Shown: piece after piece, positions 28,722 to 29,122 of the stretch
How the letters are laid out: every line of letters begins with the position of its first letter
Numbering within the stretch: the first letter of the stretch is position 1
NCBI GenBank assembly: GCA_001586965.3
Contig: LUCW03002262.1
Location: 1-29,122, forward strand
DNA length: 29,122 bases
Reading direction: 5' to 3'
Origin: Sphaeroforma sirkka
Lineage: Eukaryota > Opisthokonta > Ichthyosporea > Ichthyophonida
Translations under genes and position numbers: made by a program
Notes under the pieces: model-generated
Told to the model about the DNA's origin: nothing
Database searches by the model: none
What the model saw: the letters and a program-made list of their open reading frames with translations, nothing else

Positions 28722-29122
28722 TTATTCCTGATCGCTGCCTATGGTTTCCCATCGTTGCATCCCTCCAACTCTGTTCTGAGTTTCGTCTGGGTGCCAGCCG
28801 ATATGGAAGCAATGTGTAATCAGGGCGTGGTCTCCTCCCGTCTCACGGTTGTCGTCCGAGTCTGTTAGAGGTGTAAATGGTGTTGACCGCGGGCAAACCT
28901 TATTGAAGCGTGATCACGCCCTCAGTTTAAATCGGCCCGATGAAGTGAATCCAACCCTTTGTTCGACTGGTAGTGCTTTGCAGGATGATATATGCCTCCA
29001 AAAACTGGTGGGGGCACCACGACCGTATTCAAATTACGACCGTTGTTGGGCTGGAAACTGTCTACGCCTACCCCACATTCATCTTGTGTGTCCGTACCCG
29101 TTGTCTGAGGATGGCATCTCTT
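28722..29122 (-). pseudogene. gag: Element C gag 3' part, truncated by window edge
   Basis: The gag stop is TAA at 28722-28724, at the same place as TAG in A and TGA in B. Upstream, the sequence follows A (8995-9461) but with many small indels and a deletion of roughly 60 bp across the first half of the C2HC knuckle. The rest of gag, the leader and the 5' LTR lie outside. Confidence 0.75.

Larger units (their letters stand above)
24365..29122 (-). mobile_element. Element C: near-identical sister of A, inserted in B
   Basis: Read on the minus strand, C begins off the right edge within gag and runs to its 3' LTR at 24544-24365. The left edge abuts the B integrase gene; AGGTT at 24360-24364 is the likely 5-bp target duplication, whose second copy should lie beyond the window. 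Protein and LTR sequences match A closely, so A and C are the same family. Several 1-bp gaps relative to A break gag and pol. The 5' LTR is outside the window. Confidence 0.92.

Overview
The window is eukaryotic DNA dominated by LTR retrotransposons. The signs are Ty3/gypsy pol genes, one degenerate multi-exon gene with GTATGT splice donors, AT-rich flanks, long (TA)n and (GT)n arrays, and no bacterial-style operons. The integrases end in a GPY/F-like module and a chromodomain, so these are chromoviruses. I cannot name the species; a fungus or another microbial eukaryote is the best guess. No intact host gene is recognisable.

Layout. 1-4912: AT-rich, gene-poor DNA with minisatellites, a 162-bp dispersed duplication, and (TA)n and (GT)n arrays. 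4913-4962: the 3' end of an LTR, probably what is left of the 5' LTR of element A. 4963-7384: presumed A leader, with more (TA)n, a local duplication and a tRNA-like stretch. 7385-13797: element A (+), with gag, protease-RT-RNase H-methyltransferase-like domain-integrase-chromodomain, and a 179-bp 3' LTR. 13798-17740: a graveyard holding two minisatellites, a DIRS-like RT/RNase H fossil (-), a short terminal-inverted-repeat element, and a MULE-like transposase remnant with introns. 17741-24364: element B (+), a diverged relative of A, with a tandemly duplicated LTR start, a long leader, a full-length Gag and a broken pol. 24365-29122: element C (-), nearly identical to A, inserted into the integrase gene of B and running off the window end.

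How the parts fit. A, B and C share one plan: Gag with an unusually spaced C2HC knuckle, then an in-frame stop, then protease, RT, RNase H, a compact module resembling phage-type DNA N6-adenine methyltransferase (Dam-like, PF05869) with an NPPW motif, integrase (HHCC, DD35E) and chromodomain. The methyltransferase-like module sits where DIRS-type elements carry theirs, and it is conserved between the diverged A and B lineages. It is the most interesting feature here. All three copies carry stops, frameshifts or deletions, so none looks autonomous as read, although some 1-bp indels could be assembly errors.
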